Notes under the pieces: generated by a model | Databases searched by the model: none | What the model saw: only the letters and a program-made list of their open reading frames with translations | Told to the model about the DNA's origin: nothing | Program-made: the position numbers and the translations under genes | Shown here: positions 24,264 to 34,835 of the stretch, one piece after another | Layout of the letters: each line of letters opens with the position of its first letter | Numbering within the stretch: the stretch's first letter is position 1 | Assembly (NCBI GenBank): GCA_000753455.2 | Contig: LM994670.1 | Location: 3,224,507-3,288,506 of the forward strand | From: Clostridium jeddahitimonense | GTDB lineage: Bacteria; Bacillota; Clostridia; Clostridiales; Clostridiaceae | DNA length: 64,000 nt | Direction: 5' to 3'

Positions 24264-25304
24264 TCACATAAGAACATTTTTCTTTTTACTTAATATTACT
24301 TGTGTATACATCACTACTATTCCACTTATAAGAACAAAAAGATAAAAACTAATCCCTCTACTTAATAGCATTGCAGAACTTAACACTGATGCTGGATATA
24401 TTGTTTTAAATATTCTTAAAAAGCTACTTTCACTAGCACCTACAGCACCTGGTAAAGGTATTCCAGAAACCGCAACATATAAAACCGCTTGTAAAGACAT
24501 TATTTCCACAAATGAAGCCTTTGAAAATCCTAAAGCTCTATATACCCAAAATGTTATACTGTATAAAGCACATACTTGAATAAATGTAGTAAATATTACT
24601 TTTATCATTATTTCTTTATGCTGTCTAATGAATACAGCACCTCTCTGATACTCTTCTACTTGCTCATAAAATTTTTCCTTTAAGCTATCTATTTTTATAA
24701 ATCTTATTTTTTTGACAATCAAAAATATAAAATTTGCAATCTTCTCAGTAAATTTCTTAGAAAAAATAACACATAAAATGAATAATAAAATTAAGAAGTT
24801 AAATATTATTCCTCCTATTATTAATGTTATTATTAATGGATTAAATGTCTTAACTAATTCAAAGTTAAATATAAATGAAAAAACTGCTAATAGTATTGTT
24901 ACAAATTGAAAGCTAGCAAATTCTATAAATATTGCAAGCGATCCATGGGATACCTCTATATTATCCTTACTCATATAATAAATTTGCATTGGTTGTCCTC
25001 CAGAAGCTGATGGTGTAATTGAACTGAAGAAGAAACCTATAAATGGATACTTCAATATTGAAAGAAAGCTTTTTTTATAAGAAAAAAACTTTAATATAGT
25101 TCTAAAATTTATAGTTTCACAAATTACATAAATAAATGTACATGTTATTCCTATTAACACATATATTTTATCTGAATTTTTAAACTCTACTATAATATCA
25201 TTTAAATTATTATCCTTAAAAAGAATAAAAAATGTTATTCCAATAAGTACTATAAAAAATATGCTATTTTTAATAAAACTCTTTGGCGTTAACTCATTAT
25301 TCAT
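24264..25304 (-). CDS. UPF0104 / lysylphosphatidylglycerol synthase-like membrane flippase
   Basis: A membrane protein of about 346 residues with some eight helices, matching the N-terminal flippase-like domain of MprF/AglD proteins. Family marks are GFFFSSITPSASGGQPMQIYYM and VAVSGIPLPGAVGASESSFL. There is no C-terminal aminoacyl-transferase domain, so it is the stand-alone form. The ATG at 25304 follows GAGGAG and overlaps the deacetylase gene's end by eight bases, giving translational coupling. Third gene of an envelope operon with a UgtP-like transferase, so it probably handles a glycolipid. Confidence 0.82.
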   Translation of the reverse strand: MNNELTPKSFIKNSIFFIVLIGITFFILFKDNNLNDIIVEFKNSDKIYVLIGITCTFIYVICETINFRTILKFFSYKKSFLSILKYPFIGFFFSSITPSASGGQPMQIYYMSKDNIEVSHGSLAIFIEFASFQFVTILLAVFSFIFNFELVKTFNPLIITLIIGGIIFNFLILLFILCVIFSKKFTEKIANFIFLIVKKIRFIKIDSLKEKFYEQVEEYQRGAVFIRQHKEIMIKVIFTTFIQVCALYSITFWVYRALGFSKASFVEIMSLQAVLYVAVSGIPLPGAVGASESSFLRIFKTIYPASVLSSAMLLSRGISFYLFVLISGIVVMYTQVILSKKKNVLM

Positions 25305-25980
25305 ATAGCTCCTCAACTTTCACAAATTTATATCCTTCCCTTAACCATATAGGAAGTGTTTGCTCCAATGCTTGTATAGTTCTTAAAGGTGCTTCATTTT
25401 CACCTCTTCCATCATGTAAGCATATTATACTTTTGTTTCTAGATTCTTTTAATAATCTATTTGCTATTTCATCACTGGTAATATCACCTTTCCAATCACC
25501 TATAATTACATCCCATAAAACTAATTTTAAATTATATTTTTTCAAATTACTTAAAGTTCTTAAATTAATATGTCCCCAGGGTGGTCTAAAAAATTTCACT
25601 CTCATATTAAGGTTTTTCATAATATCTAAAGAACCTTTAAAATCCTTATCTGTATATATCGGAGATGTTATAAGTCCATTTTTATGTTCTAATGAATGTA
25701 GTCCTATAGTATGCCCTTCCTCTTTCATTCTTTTTATTATATTAGGATTATTTTCTGCAAAAGTAGCTACTGTAAAAAAAGTAGCTTTAATATTATATCT
25801 TTCAAGTAAATTTAGTAATTGTTCAGTATACTTCTCATCTGGTCCATCATCAAAAGTTAAACACATATATTTATCTTTAATCTTGTCCTTATTAAAAGTT
25901 TTGAATTTACTTTTAAAATAATATGTAGGAATTATACTATAAGATAAAATTAGTACTACTAAACAAATAAATATCCCCAT
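25297..25980 (-). CDS. Polysaccharide deacetylase (NodB domain), membrane anchored
   Basis: A 227-residue protein with an N-terminal membrane segment (IFICLVVLILSYSIIPTYYF) and one NodB domain. Active-site motifs are LTFDDGPD (motif 1, metal-binding Asp), GLHSLEHK (motif 2, His pair), RPPWG (motif 3), VLWDVIIGDWKG (motif 4) and ICLHDGRG (motif 5). All are present. It would deacetylate an N-acetylated sugar at the outer membrane face. It lies six bases from the UgtP-like gene and overlaps the flippase gene. Confidence 0.9.
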   Translation of the reverse strand: MGIFICLVVLILSYSIIPTYYFKSKFKTFNKDKIKDKYMCLTFDDGPDEKYTEQLLNLLERYNIKATFFTVATFAENNPNIIKRMKEEGHTIGLHSLEHKNGLITSPIYTDKDFKGSLDIMKNLNMRVKFFRPPWGHINLRTLSNLKKYNLKLVLWDVIIGDWKGDITSDEIANRLLKESRNKSIICLHDGRGENEAPLRTIQALEQTLPIWLREGYKFVKVEELYE

Positions 25981-25986
25981 CCCTTG

Positions 25987-27060
25987 TTACGCTCCTTTTC
26001 TATAATTGCCTATAATTGAATTAATGCTGTCTATATCAAAAGACTTTTTTATACTCTTCATATTTATTCTCATATTTACAATTTCCTTATTATCATTTAA
26101 TAATGAGATAATATCTTCTACTACCTCTTCTTCCTTATTCCAAACAACTCTTCCTATACGCTCGTCCTCAATATACTCTGCATTTCTAACTTCTTGTACT
26201 AAGAATGGCTTCACGACATACATAGGAACTTCACTATAAATAGCTTCATATAAAGTTACTCCTCCAGCCTTTGATACTATTAGATCCGACTTTTTCATAT
26301 ATTCATCTACATTATTAACATAACCTACTACCTTTAAGTTCTTATAATTTTTCTTTATAAAATCATACATTTTTTTATTATTTCCTGTAATTATAGTTGT
26401 TTTTATATTTTCTTCGTTATTTAATCTCTCAAAAAACTCATTATCAAATTCTATAAGTCCAAGTCCACCACCCATTATTAATAAATTCTTCTTTAAAGAG
26501 TTATTATGAATATCCTCATTAACCTTAAATTTACCCTTTACAGGTATTCCACTTACTTTAATTTTTCCCTTATCAATTCCCTTTTTAATTAATTCTTCTT
26601 TCACCTTAATTGATCCTACAAAATAATAATTTGTATTTTGGGAAATCCATTCATCATGCCATGAAATATCTGTTATATAAGTTATCAATGGTATATTAAT
26701 CTTCTTTACTATCTTATATATAGATATATATTGTGAGCTTATTGGTAACGTTGAAATTATAATATCTGGGGAATATTCATCAATTAATTTATCTATTTTA
26801 CTTATAAACTTTCCTTTTAGTGGTACAATACATTTCTGTCCCATAACCTTATTGAAAAAGTTGTATATATTCCCAAACTTACTAACTAGTACCTCAAAAC
26901 TTCCATAAACATATTGACTTGTTTCTGGCACTAAATATTCAACTATATCAACAATGTCTATTTTCATGTCGTAATAACAACTTTCTATTTCTTCTTTAAT
27001 AGCATTTGCAGCAGAATAATGTCCCATTCCGAACCTACCAGTTAAAATCAATATGTTCAT
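25987..27060 (-). CDS. UgtP/MGDG-synthase-like glycosyltransferase
   Basis: A 357-residue GT28-type glycosyltransferase. The N-terminal acceptor domain shows ILTGRFGMGHYSAANAI and DIIISTLPI. The nucleotide-sugar half has LLIMGGGLGLIEF and SKAGGVTLYEAIYSEVP. The closest known activities are processive diacylglycerol glucosyltransferases that make membrane glycolipids and lipoteichoic-acid anchors. It is first in the operon with a NodB deacetylase and a flippase-like protein. The three may build and modify a glycolipid, possibly an amino-sugar one, which is inference. Confidence 0.85.
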   Translation of the reverse strand: MNILILTGRFGMGHYSAANAIKEEIESCYYDMKIDIVDIVEYLVPETSQYVYGSFEVLVSKFGNIYNFFNKVMGQKCIVPLKGKFISKIDKLIDEYSPDIIISTLPISSQYISIYKIVKKINIPLITYITDISWHDEWISQNTNYYFVGSIKVKEELIKKGIDKGKIKVSGIPVKGKFKVNEDIHNNSLKKNLLIMGGGLGLIEFDNEFFERLNNEENIKTTIITGNNKKMYDFIKKNYKNLKVVGYVNNVDEYMKKSDLIVSKAGGVTLYEAIYSEVPMYVVKPFLVQEVRNAEYIEDERIGRVVWNKEEEVVEDIISLLNDNKEIVNMRINMKSIKKSFDIDSINSIIGNYRKGA

Positions 27061-27230
27061 ATAATCACCCTTTTCAAATTTAATCTTCTATTAAATTATA
27101 CAAACTTAATCTTAAGATTTAATTAATATTACCCTTAAGATTTAATTAGTTTTTTATTATAAACTTCTATATTATTAATACTAGTATTTCACTATATAGC
27201 TTTTTAAAATCAGTTAATTTTTATCAAAAA

Positions 27231-27256
27231 AAGATACCCCGATAAAAGAGCATCTT
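27231..27256 (-). terminator. Second, tandem terminator after eno
   Basis: On the minus strand AAGATGCTC pairs with GGGGTATCTT (two wobbles) and is followed by seven T. It lies about 30 bases past the main eno terminator. Confidence 0.6.
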
Positions 27257-27283
27257 AATATATATAAAACCTTACAATGAAAA

Positions 27284-27305
27284 AGGAGCTACTTTTGTAG
27301 CTCCT
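27284..27305 (-). terminator. Terminator of eno
   Basis: Perfect stem AGGAGCTAC / GTAGCTCCT with a four-base loop, then TTTTTC on the minus strand. It starts seven bases past the eno stop. Confidence 0.9.
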
Positions 27306-27311
27306 GATATA

Positions 27312-28736
<1,425 letters not shown>

Positions 28737-28749
28737 CACTGCTAGTTTA

Positions 28750-28787
28750 ACTTCAAGTTACCAAATCAAAGATCTGGACTTTCATTC
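28750..28787. repeat. Short dispersed repeat, copy C (diverged)
   Basis: TTCAAGTTACC, AAATCAAAGATCT and GGACTTTCATTCAAC follow the block order of copies A (1033) and B (14110). It lies next to the 33-bp direct repeats in the eno upstream region. Confidence 0.4.
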
Positions 28788-28840
28788 AACTTCCAATAAA
28801 TCTCTCTTGTTTATTTTATCCACAGCGTTAGATAATATTC

Positions 28841-28880
28841 ATAAAAATAAAGCCAACACCTCTGTTAGCTTTATTTTTAT
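28841..28880 (-). terminator. Terminator after the kinase-like gene
   Basis: Stem ATAAAAATAAAGCCAACA / TGTTAGCTTTATTTTTAT (with one G-T mismatch), loop CCTC. T-rich on both strands. Confidence 0.8.
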
Positions 28881-28937
28881 AAGACATAATTTTACATCTC
28901 TAATTAATTGTTCATTCTACATTTTAATTATAATTAG

Positions 28938-29537
28938 TTAAATTATTTCCCGGGAATTTTCTTTATAATAATATTGATTTATCTTTTTTTCCCACTCAAG
29001 AGCTGTTTTTTCATCAAAACTCTCTACGTAAAATAAAAATTGATTAAGAACATTTATCCCTTTTAAGCCTTTCATTAAATGTCTTGGATAAGATACCTTC
29101 CTTTTATAGCATTGTTTGGGATCTATAACCATTACTCTTTCATTCTCTTCAACATAAACATCACGACATCTTATATCTAATTTAGTAAATCTAAGCTCTT
29201 CAAACTCTTTAAGTAATTTATACAAATTGTATGATAGTTTTTCCGTTAATCCATATTGTTCAATATAATGGTCCAACCTTGTCCCACCAACCTTTTCTCT
29301 TAAGATATAATAATCTCCTCGTTTATATATTTTAGGAAAGTATTTTGATTTTCTTACTCTTTCTAAAATATCGGCTTCTTCCTTACAAATCTTTTTCTCT
29401 AAAAATATTTTTAAGGCCTTATTTCCTGGTACTTCATATACAATCCCATTATGACCTTCACCTAAAAATTCTGCTTCTCTAAAAAGGTTTTCCACTTCTT
29501 TATCAAAATCTGCTGAATATGCATATGTTCTAGCCAT
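28938..29537 (-). CDS. Atypical protein-kinase-like protein
   Basis: A protein of about 199 residues with a reduced protein-kinase fold. LGEGHNGIVYEV is the glycine loop, ALKIF holds the ATP lysine, and KEEADIL supplies the helix-C Glu. The catalytic loop is KLDIRCRD in place of HRDLKPEN: the Asp is kept, His and Asn are changed. VIDPK stands for DFG. It resembles small YrzF-like kinases of Bacillus. Phosphotransfer is possible but not assured. The start is placed at the ATG at 29537; an overlapping GTG at 29540 is an alternative. Divergent from the GH35 gene. Confidence 0.72.
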   Translation of the reverse strand: MARTYAYSADFDKEVENLFREAEFLGEGHNGIVYEVPGNKALKIFLEKKICKEEADILERVRKSKYFPKIYKRGDYYILREKVGGTRLDHYIEQYGLTEKLSYNLYKLLKEFEELRFTKLDIRCRDVYVEENERVMVIDPKQCYKRKVSYPRHLMKGLKGINVLNQFLFYVESFDEKTALEWEKKINQYYYKENSREII

Positions 29538-29694
29538 CACACCCTACCTTATTAAGTATTTGTACTATTATATTATTAAGATTAATATAATATTCAATTA
29601 GTGCCATTTATGTATGATTCTTCGCCTGAAATTCCATTATATACAATTTATTCAATAATTATGTTAATATATATTAATAAAAGGGGGTTTTATA

Positions 29695-31461
29695 ATGAAT
29701 TCATTTCATATTAAAGACGATTTCTATATTAATGATAAAAAAATCAAGATAATCTCTGGAGCAATACATTATTTTAGGGTTGTACCTGAATATTGGAAGG
29801 ACAGACTAGAAAAGCTTAAATTAATGGGTTGTAATTGTGTTGAAACTTATATTCCTTGGAATGTTCATGAACCTGAAAAGGGTAAATTTAATTTTAAAGG
29901 AATAAATAACTTTAGTAAATTTGTGAAGATAGCTCAATCTCTAGGCTTATATGTTATTCTTAGACCTTCTCCATATATTTGTGCTGAGTGGGATTTTGGA
30001 GGACTTCCTTACTGGTTATTAAAAGATGATTCAATGATCATTAGAAGTACTTATAATAAATTTTTAGAATCGGTTGATGATTATTACTCTGAATTATTCA
30101 AATACATAGTTCCCTTACAAATAACTAATGGTGGTCCTGTTATAATGATGCAACTTGAAAATGAATATGGTTCTTTTGGAAATGATAAAAAATATCTGAA
30201 AGCTATAAAAGATTTAATGATTAAGCATGGTTCAACTGTTCCTTTATTTACTTCAGACGGTGGCTGGCAAGAAGCTTTAGATGCTGGAGTATTATTGAAC
30301 GAAAACATTCTCCCTACAGCTAACTTTGGTTCAAAAGTTGTAGAGCAAACTAGTAATCTAAAAAAATTTATGGATGATAATAGTATTGATGGTCCACTTA
30401 TGTGTATGGAATTTTGGATTGGTTGGTTTAGTGCTTGGGGAAAAGAAATTAAAACAAGAGACTCAAAGGAAGTTAGTAAGGAATTTAAAGATATACTTGA
30501 TTTAGGTCATGTTAATATTTATATGTTCCATGGTGGTACTAACTTTGGTTTCTATAATGGTGCTAATTTTTATGATTCTATGGTTCCTCAAATCACTTCC
30601 TATGATTATGACGCTTTACTAACTGAATGGGGTATACCTACAAAAAAATATTATGGCTTTAAAAATGTTATTTCTAACTTTAAATCTATACCAAACTTCG
30701 AACTATCTACTAAAATTGATTTTATTCACTATGGAGATATAAAACTCACTAATAAAGTTTCCTTATTCAACACTTTAGAATCACTTTGTAATCCTATTTA
30801 CAACGATATACCTCTTAATATGGAAAAGCTTAATCAAGGATATGGCTATATCTTATATACTTCTAACATTGGAAAGAAAAGATATATTTCTAGATCAAAG
30901 TTAGTTGATTGTGATGATAGAGCCTCTATTTACTTGAATCATAAACATATTGCTACTCAAGATGCTAGCAATATGGGTGAAAATATCCAATTAGTATTAA
31001 ATAATGATGATAAAAATGAAATAGCAATTCTTGTTGAGAATCTTGGAAGAGTAAATTACGGAGATAAACTTAGATCACCTCTTCAAAAGAAAGGATTAAA
31101 AGGTGGTTTCATGGTAGATCTTCACTTCCACAATGGTTGGAACCACTATTGTTTAGATTTGAAAAATATTGATAAAGTAGATTTTTCTCTTCCTTATGAG
31201 GAAAACACTCCAGCTTTTTATGAGTATACATTTAATATAGATAATAAAGGTGATACATTCTTACATTTAAAAGACTTTGGTAAAGGCTGTGCTTTTATCA
31301 ATGGTTTCAATTTAGGTAGATTTTTTGATATCGGTCCAACTAATTATCTATATATTCCATCTCCATTATTACAAAAAGGAAAAAATAAAATAGTTATATT
31401 TGAAACAGAAGGTAAGTATTCTGATGTTATCACATTAAGTGATAAACCATTGTTTAAATAA
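29695..31461 (+). CDS. Beta-galactosidase, GH35 family
   Basis: A 588-residue cytoplasmic glycosidase without a signal peptide. SGAIHYFRVVPEYWKDRLEK, the NCVETYIPWNVHEP strand and RPSPYICAEWDFGGLPYWLL are GH35 signatures. The acid/base Glu lies in QLENEYGSFG and the nucleophile Glu in MCMEFWIGWFSAWG. The C-terminal beta domains include GFMVDLHFHNGWNHY and GFNLGRFFDIGPTNYLYIPS. It is related to BgaC-type enzymes that act on beta-1,3-galactosides of host glycans. The start at 29695 follows AAAGGGGG. Its 3' end meets the ROK gene at a shared terminator. Confidence 0.95.
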   Translation: MNSFHIKDDFYINDKKIKIISGAIHYFRVVPEYWKDRLEKLKLMGCNCVETYIPWNVHEPEKGKFNFKGINNFSKFVKIAQSLGLYVILRPSPYICAEWDFGGLPYWLLKDDSMIIRSTYNKFLESVDDYYSELFKYIVPLQITNGGPVIMMQLENEYGSFGNDKKYLKAIKDLMIKHGSTVPLFTSDGGWQEALDAGVLLNENILPTANFGSKVVEQTSNLKKFMDDNSIDGPLMCMEFWIGWFSAWGKEIKTRDSKEVSKEFKDILDLGHVNIYMFHGGTNFGFYNGANFYDSMVPQITSYDYDALLTEWGIPTKKYYGFKNVISNFKSIPNFELSTKIDFIHYGDIKLTNKVSLFNTLESLCNPIYNDIPLNMEKLNQGYGYILYTSNIGKKRYISRSKLVDCDDRASIYLNHKHIATQDASNMGENIQLVLNNDDKNEIAILVENLGRVNYGDKLRSPLQKKGLKGGFMVDLHFHNGWNHYCLDLKNIDKVDFSLPYEENTPAFYEYTFNIDNKGDTFLHLKDFGKGCAFINGFNLGRFFDIGPTNYLYIPSPLLQKGKNKIVIFETEGKYSDVITLSDKPLFK

Positions 31462-31530
31462 TATTTTGTCTTAATTGAAGATTATTTAATTTAAGAGTCA
31501 TATTATTTTTATATAACTCTTATTAAAAGT

Positions 31531-31565
31531 TTAGGCTCTGTTAGAAAAAATCTAACAGAGCCTAA
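31531..31565. terminator. Bidirectional terminator between GH35 and ROK genes
   Basis: Perfect 15-bp stem TTAGGCTCTGTTAGA / TCTAACAGAGCCTAA with a five-A loop and T-runs on both sides. Confidence 0.92.
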
Positions 31566-31568
31566 TTT

Positions 31569-32474
31569 TTAAATTAAAGCTTGCTTTTGTAGGAAATTAT
31601 ATAATGCTCCTAACTTATTTGCATTATTTCCATATTCACATATTTTAACTAATGGTCTAACAGTAGCATCATTATTATTATTCATTACTTCATCTAGCTT
31701 TTTGTTAACCTCTTCTAAAAAGCCTTTCCTTTCGCAAATAGCCCCACCTAATATTATTACTTCTGGATCATAAGTATATTGAATATTATATATTCCAAGA
31801 GCCATATATCTGAAGAATTTATTTACCTCTTCTACTGCTATTTCATCACCATTATCATATAACTCAAACGCCTTAATTCCATTAAATTCATCCATACTTA
31901 TTCCTTTTCTATCAGCTATAGCTTTTGCTACTGCAAAAGTTGATCCTGCCCTACTCCAAGATAAATATTTTTTATTAACTACATCAATATCTACAAAGCA
32001 ATATCCAAATTCACCACCGTGCTTATGTATCCCGGTATGAATCTTCTTATCTTTAATTAAAGCTCCACCAATACCAGTTCCGCAAACTACAAAAGCGGAA
32101 TCATTTGCATCCATAGCAGCTCCTCTCCAGCATTCACCTAAAGCTGCGCAGTTCGCATCATTTTCAATTTCAATTGGTAAGTTAGTCATTTCGTTCAAAA
32201 TAACCTTAAAGTTTGGTCCATGAATATATGGTAATGCACTCGATCCTCCTATAGTTCCAACTACAGAATCTACAGCTCCTGGTGCACTTATAGCTACACC
32301 TTTTAATTGATGCTTGTCCTTTAATTCATTAACTTTATCTGCAATAGATTTAAAAAATTCATCTATTGTCTTTGTAACTGATATTTTTCCATTGTCTAAA
32401 AACTCTCCATTTAAATTTATTATTGACCACTTTACAGCTGATCCCCCTATATCGAAAGAAATATAATTATTCAT
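31569..32474 (-). CDS. ROK-family sugar kinase (beta-glucoside-kinase-like)
   Basis: A 301-residue ROK protein without a DNA-binding domain, hence a kinase. SFDIGGSAVKWSI is the phosphate-1 loop, IENDANCAALGE contains the catalytic Asp, and VVCGTGIGGALI is the phosphate-2 loop. The usual ExGH and CxCG zinc motifs are replaced by GGEFGYCFVD, as in BglK-type beta-glucoside kinases. It would phosphorylate a hexose or disaccharide in the cytoplasm. The start at 32474 has AAGGGAG upstream. Convergent with the beta-galactosidase gene. Confidence 0.87.
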   Translation of the reverse strand: MNNYISFDIGGSAVKWSIINLNGEFLDNGKISVTKTIDEFFKSIADKVNELKDKHQLKGVAISAPGAVDSVVGTIGGSSALPYIHGPNFKVILNEMTNLPIEIENDANCAALGECWRGAAMDANDSAFVVCGTGIGGALIKDKKIHTGIHKHGGEFGYCFVDIDVVNKKYLSWSRAGSTFAVAKAIADRKGISMDEFNGIKAFELYDNGDEIAVEEVNKFFRYMALGIYNIQYTYDPEVIILGGAICERKGFLEEVNKKLDEVMNNNNDATVRPLVKICEYGNNANKLGALYNFLQKQALI

Positions 32475-32736
32475 ACTGAAACTCCCTTCTATTTTTATTT
32501 AAAATACTACCTTTATTAAAACTTTAGTATATATGCTAAAAAAATACAATATCATGCTAGACAATTCTTTATTTTTGTATATATTTTCTTAAGTATAGTA
32601 TATATTTTTATGATATAAAATCTAATCTAACACTTCTTTAGCCTTTAGTTCACTCCATCTACTATTTAAATTATTACTCAAACCTTCCACACGGCACTTA
32701 CAACATACTCTTGCACACTCAAAATTTTCTATTAGT
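32475..32736. other. AT-rich gap upstream of the ROK gene
   Basis: The gap holds a tract rich in TATATA steps and no open frame with a ribosome site. It must contain the ROK promoter, but I cannot pick one with confidence. Confidence 0.35.
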
Positions 32737-32770
32737 AAAAAAGCTATCGCACTAATGCGATAGCTTTTTT
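32737..32770 (-). terminator. Terminator of gpmI
   Basis: Stem AAAAAAGCTATCGCA / TGCGATAGCTTTTTT with a short loop. It lies 12 bases past the gpmI stop. Confidence 0.95.
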
Positions 32771-32781
32771 TATCTCAATAA

Positions 32782-34320
32782 TTACTTATTTACTATTAAG
32801 TTTTCTCCAGTCATTTCTGCTGGTGCTTCTAAGCCCATAACATTTAACATTGTTGGAGCTATATCAGCTAATTTACCAGTCTTTAAAGTCTTACCTTCTG
32901 TATGATTTGATACCCATACAAATGGAACTGGTTGAGTTGTATGAGCTGTAAATGGTTGCCCATTTGAGTAATCTATCATAGTTTCAGCATTACCGTGGTC
33001 AGCAGTTATAAATACTGTTCCATCTAATTCTAATACTTTGTTAACTACTTTTCCTAAACACTCATCAACAGTTTCTATAGCTTTAACAGCCGCATCCATA
33101 ACACCAGTGTGTCCTACCATATCTGGGTTAGCATAGTTTAAGATAACCATATCGTATTTATCTTGATCTAATCTATTTATTAACTCTTCAGTTACTTCAT
33201 AAGCACTCATTTCTGGTTTTAAGTCATAAGTTGCAACTTTTGGAGATGCAATAAGAGCTCTATCTTCACCTTCATTTTCTTTTTCAACTCCACCGTTGAA
33301 GAAGAATGTAACGTGAGCATATTTTTCTGTTTCAGCTATTCTTAATTGATTTAATCCCTTAGAAGCAACAAATTCACCTAGTGTATTAGTTATGCTTTGT
33401 GGCTTATAAGCAACTTCAACCCCTTCTAATGTCTTATCATATTGAGTCATAGTAACGAATACTAAATCTAAGTTTTCTCTTTCAAATCCAGCAAATACTT
33501 TATCATTTATAGCTCTAGTTATTTCTCTAGCTCTATCAGGTCTGAAGTTGAAGAATATTACTGAATCATGGTTAGAAATTGTAGCTGTTGGAGCTCCATT
33601 CTTTTCGATAACACATGGTAATACGAACTCATCAGTCTTGTTATCGTGGTATGATTTTTCCATACATTCAACAGCTGAAGAAGCAGTTTCACCCTTACCT
33701 AATACCATTGCATTGTAAGCAAGCTCAACTCTTTCCCATCTGTTATCTCTATCCATAGCATAGTATCTTCCTGATACTGTAGCTATCTCACCAACTCCAA
33801 TTTCTTTCATAGCTTCTTCAAGTTGAACTACGAACTCTTTTCCTGATGATGGTGGAACGTCTCTTCCATCCATAAATGCATGAACATATACTTTTTCAAC
33901 ATTCATATCTTTAGCTAACTTTAATAAACCTTTTAAGTGTTCTATGTGAGAGTGTACTCCCCCGTCTGATAATAATCCCATTAAGTGTAATGCTGAATTA
34001 TTATTCTTAACATTTTCTATAGCCTTTAATAAAGCTTCATTCTTTGAGAATCCGCCTTCATTTGCTTCTTTAGTTATTCTTGTTAATTCTTGATATATAA
34101 TTCTTCCAGCACCTATATTTAAGTGGCCAACTTCTGAGTTACCCATTTGTCCATCTGGTAATCCAACAAACATACCACTAGCTTGTATTTCAGTGTGTGG
34201 GTATTTTGCAAGTAAGCTATCATAATTTGGTTTCTTAGCTGTTGCTACAGCATTTCCATCTCCATTTGGAGCTATTCCAAATCCATCTAATATCATTAAC
34301 ATTACAGGTTTCTTCGCCAT
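32782..34320 (-). CDS. gpmI: 2,3-bisphosphoglycerate-independent phosphoglycerate mutase
   Basis: Converts 3- to 2-phosphoglycerate with two Mn ions. The 512-residue protein has the alkaline-phosphatase-fold motifs [35 protein letters not shown] (catalytic Ser), [37 protein letters not shown] and [10 protein letters not shown]. The start at 34320 follows GGAGGGAA. It has its own promoter with a cre-like site about 145-200 bases upstream and a strong terminator downstream, so it is not simply part of the gap operon. Confidence 0.98.
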   Translation of the reverse strand: MAKKPVMLMILDGFGIAPNGDGNAVATAKKPNYDSLLAKYPHTEIQASGMFVGLPDGQMGNSEVGHLNIGAGRIIYQELTRITKEANEGGFSKNEALLKAIENVKNNNSALHLMGLLSDGGVHSHIEHLKGLLKLAKDMNVEKVYVHAFMDGRDVPPSSGKEFVVQLEEAMKEIGVGEIATVSGRYYAMDRDNRWERVELAYNAMVLGKGETASSAVECMEKSYHDNKTDEFVLPCVIEKNGAPTATISNHDSVIFFNFRPDRAREITRAINDKVFAGFERENLDLVFVTMTQYDKTLEGVEVAYKPQSITNTLGEFVASKGLNQLRIAETEKYAHVTFFFNGGVEKENEGEDRALIASPKVATYDLKPEMSAYEVTEELINRLDQDKYDMVILNYANPDMVGHTGVMDAAVKAIETVDECLGKVVNKVLELDGTVFITADHGNAETMIDYSNGQPFTAHTTQPVPFVWVSNHTEGKTLKTGKLADIAPTMLNVMGLEAPAEMTGENLIVNK

Positions 34321-34460
34321 AATTCCCTCCAAGTTATATAAAATTTCATCTATATTTTAATCGTAAAAATCGAATTTGAAATAAAGAATTATTTTAACAA
34401 ATTTCTTCGTTTTAAGATATAATTGGTACAATACTTATATCTTTAATCAAATTCTTTTTT

Positions 34461-34489
34461 ATTATACTATAATTATATATCCTTCACAA
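34461..34489 (-). promoter_or_regulatory. Sigma-A promoter of gpmI
   Basis: Minus strand TTGTGA (34489-34484), a 17-base spacer, TATAAT (34466-34461). The leader to the gpmI start is about 135 bases. Confidence 0.65.
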
Positions 34490-34504
34490 GAAAATAGCCA
34501 ACTC

Positions 34505-34518
34505 TGTAAACGTTTGTT
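34505..34518. promoter_or_regulatory. cre-like site upstream of the gpmI promoter
   Basis: TGTAAACGTTTGTT matches the cre consensus TGWAARCGYTWNCW with one mismatch. It lies about 15-30 bases upstream of the -35, the position where CcpA activates rather than blocks. Confidence 0.45.
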
Positions 34519-34796
34519 GAAAATTTTTCCTTAATTATCTTTATTACATTTCATTTAATATTTGGACCTTTTTATTTACCTATCACATCTATGTTAAATC
34601 TTACTATCTCCCCTTTATACAACGTATATACGCGCTGTTCCTCCCCCTATGACCTTATCTAAGTATACTTTTAACAAATACCAGCTTTTACTATAGTACT
34701 TTATTTGTATATTACTCTTTAAATTAACTCTCTTTATAATTTAACTTTCGATAAAATTCATTACTTACTCTCGAAAATATAATTTACAAAGAAAAA
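34519..34796. other. Intergenic stretch between tpiA terminator and the gpmI promoter
   Basis: No gene is seen. It contains T-rich tracts and a short CGTATATACG palindrome near 34622. No riboswitch-like conserved core is recognised. Confidence 0.35.
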
Positions 34797-34824
34797 AGAC
34801 ATATCCCCATTTAGAGATATGTCT
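34797..34824 (-). terminator. Terminator of tpiA
   Basis: Stem AGACATATCcCC / AGAGATATGTCT with an ATTT loop (two weak inner pairs), followed by TTTTTTC on the minus strand. Confidence 0.85.
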
Positions 34825-34835
34825 GTAAGTCTATT

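Noticed and set aside
34333..34835. Long gpmI leader as a riboswitch
   Set aside because: No conserved aptamer core or expression-platform stem could be recognised; a promoter and a cre-like site explain the interval well enough.
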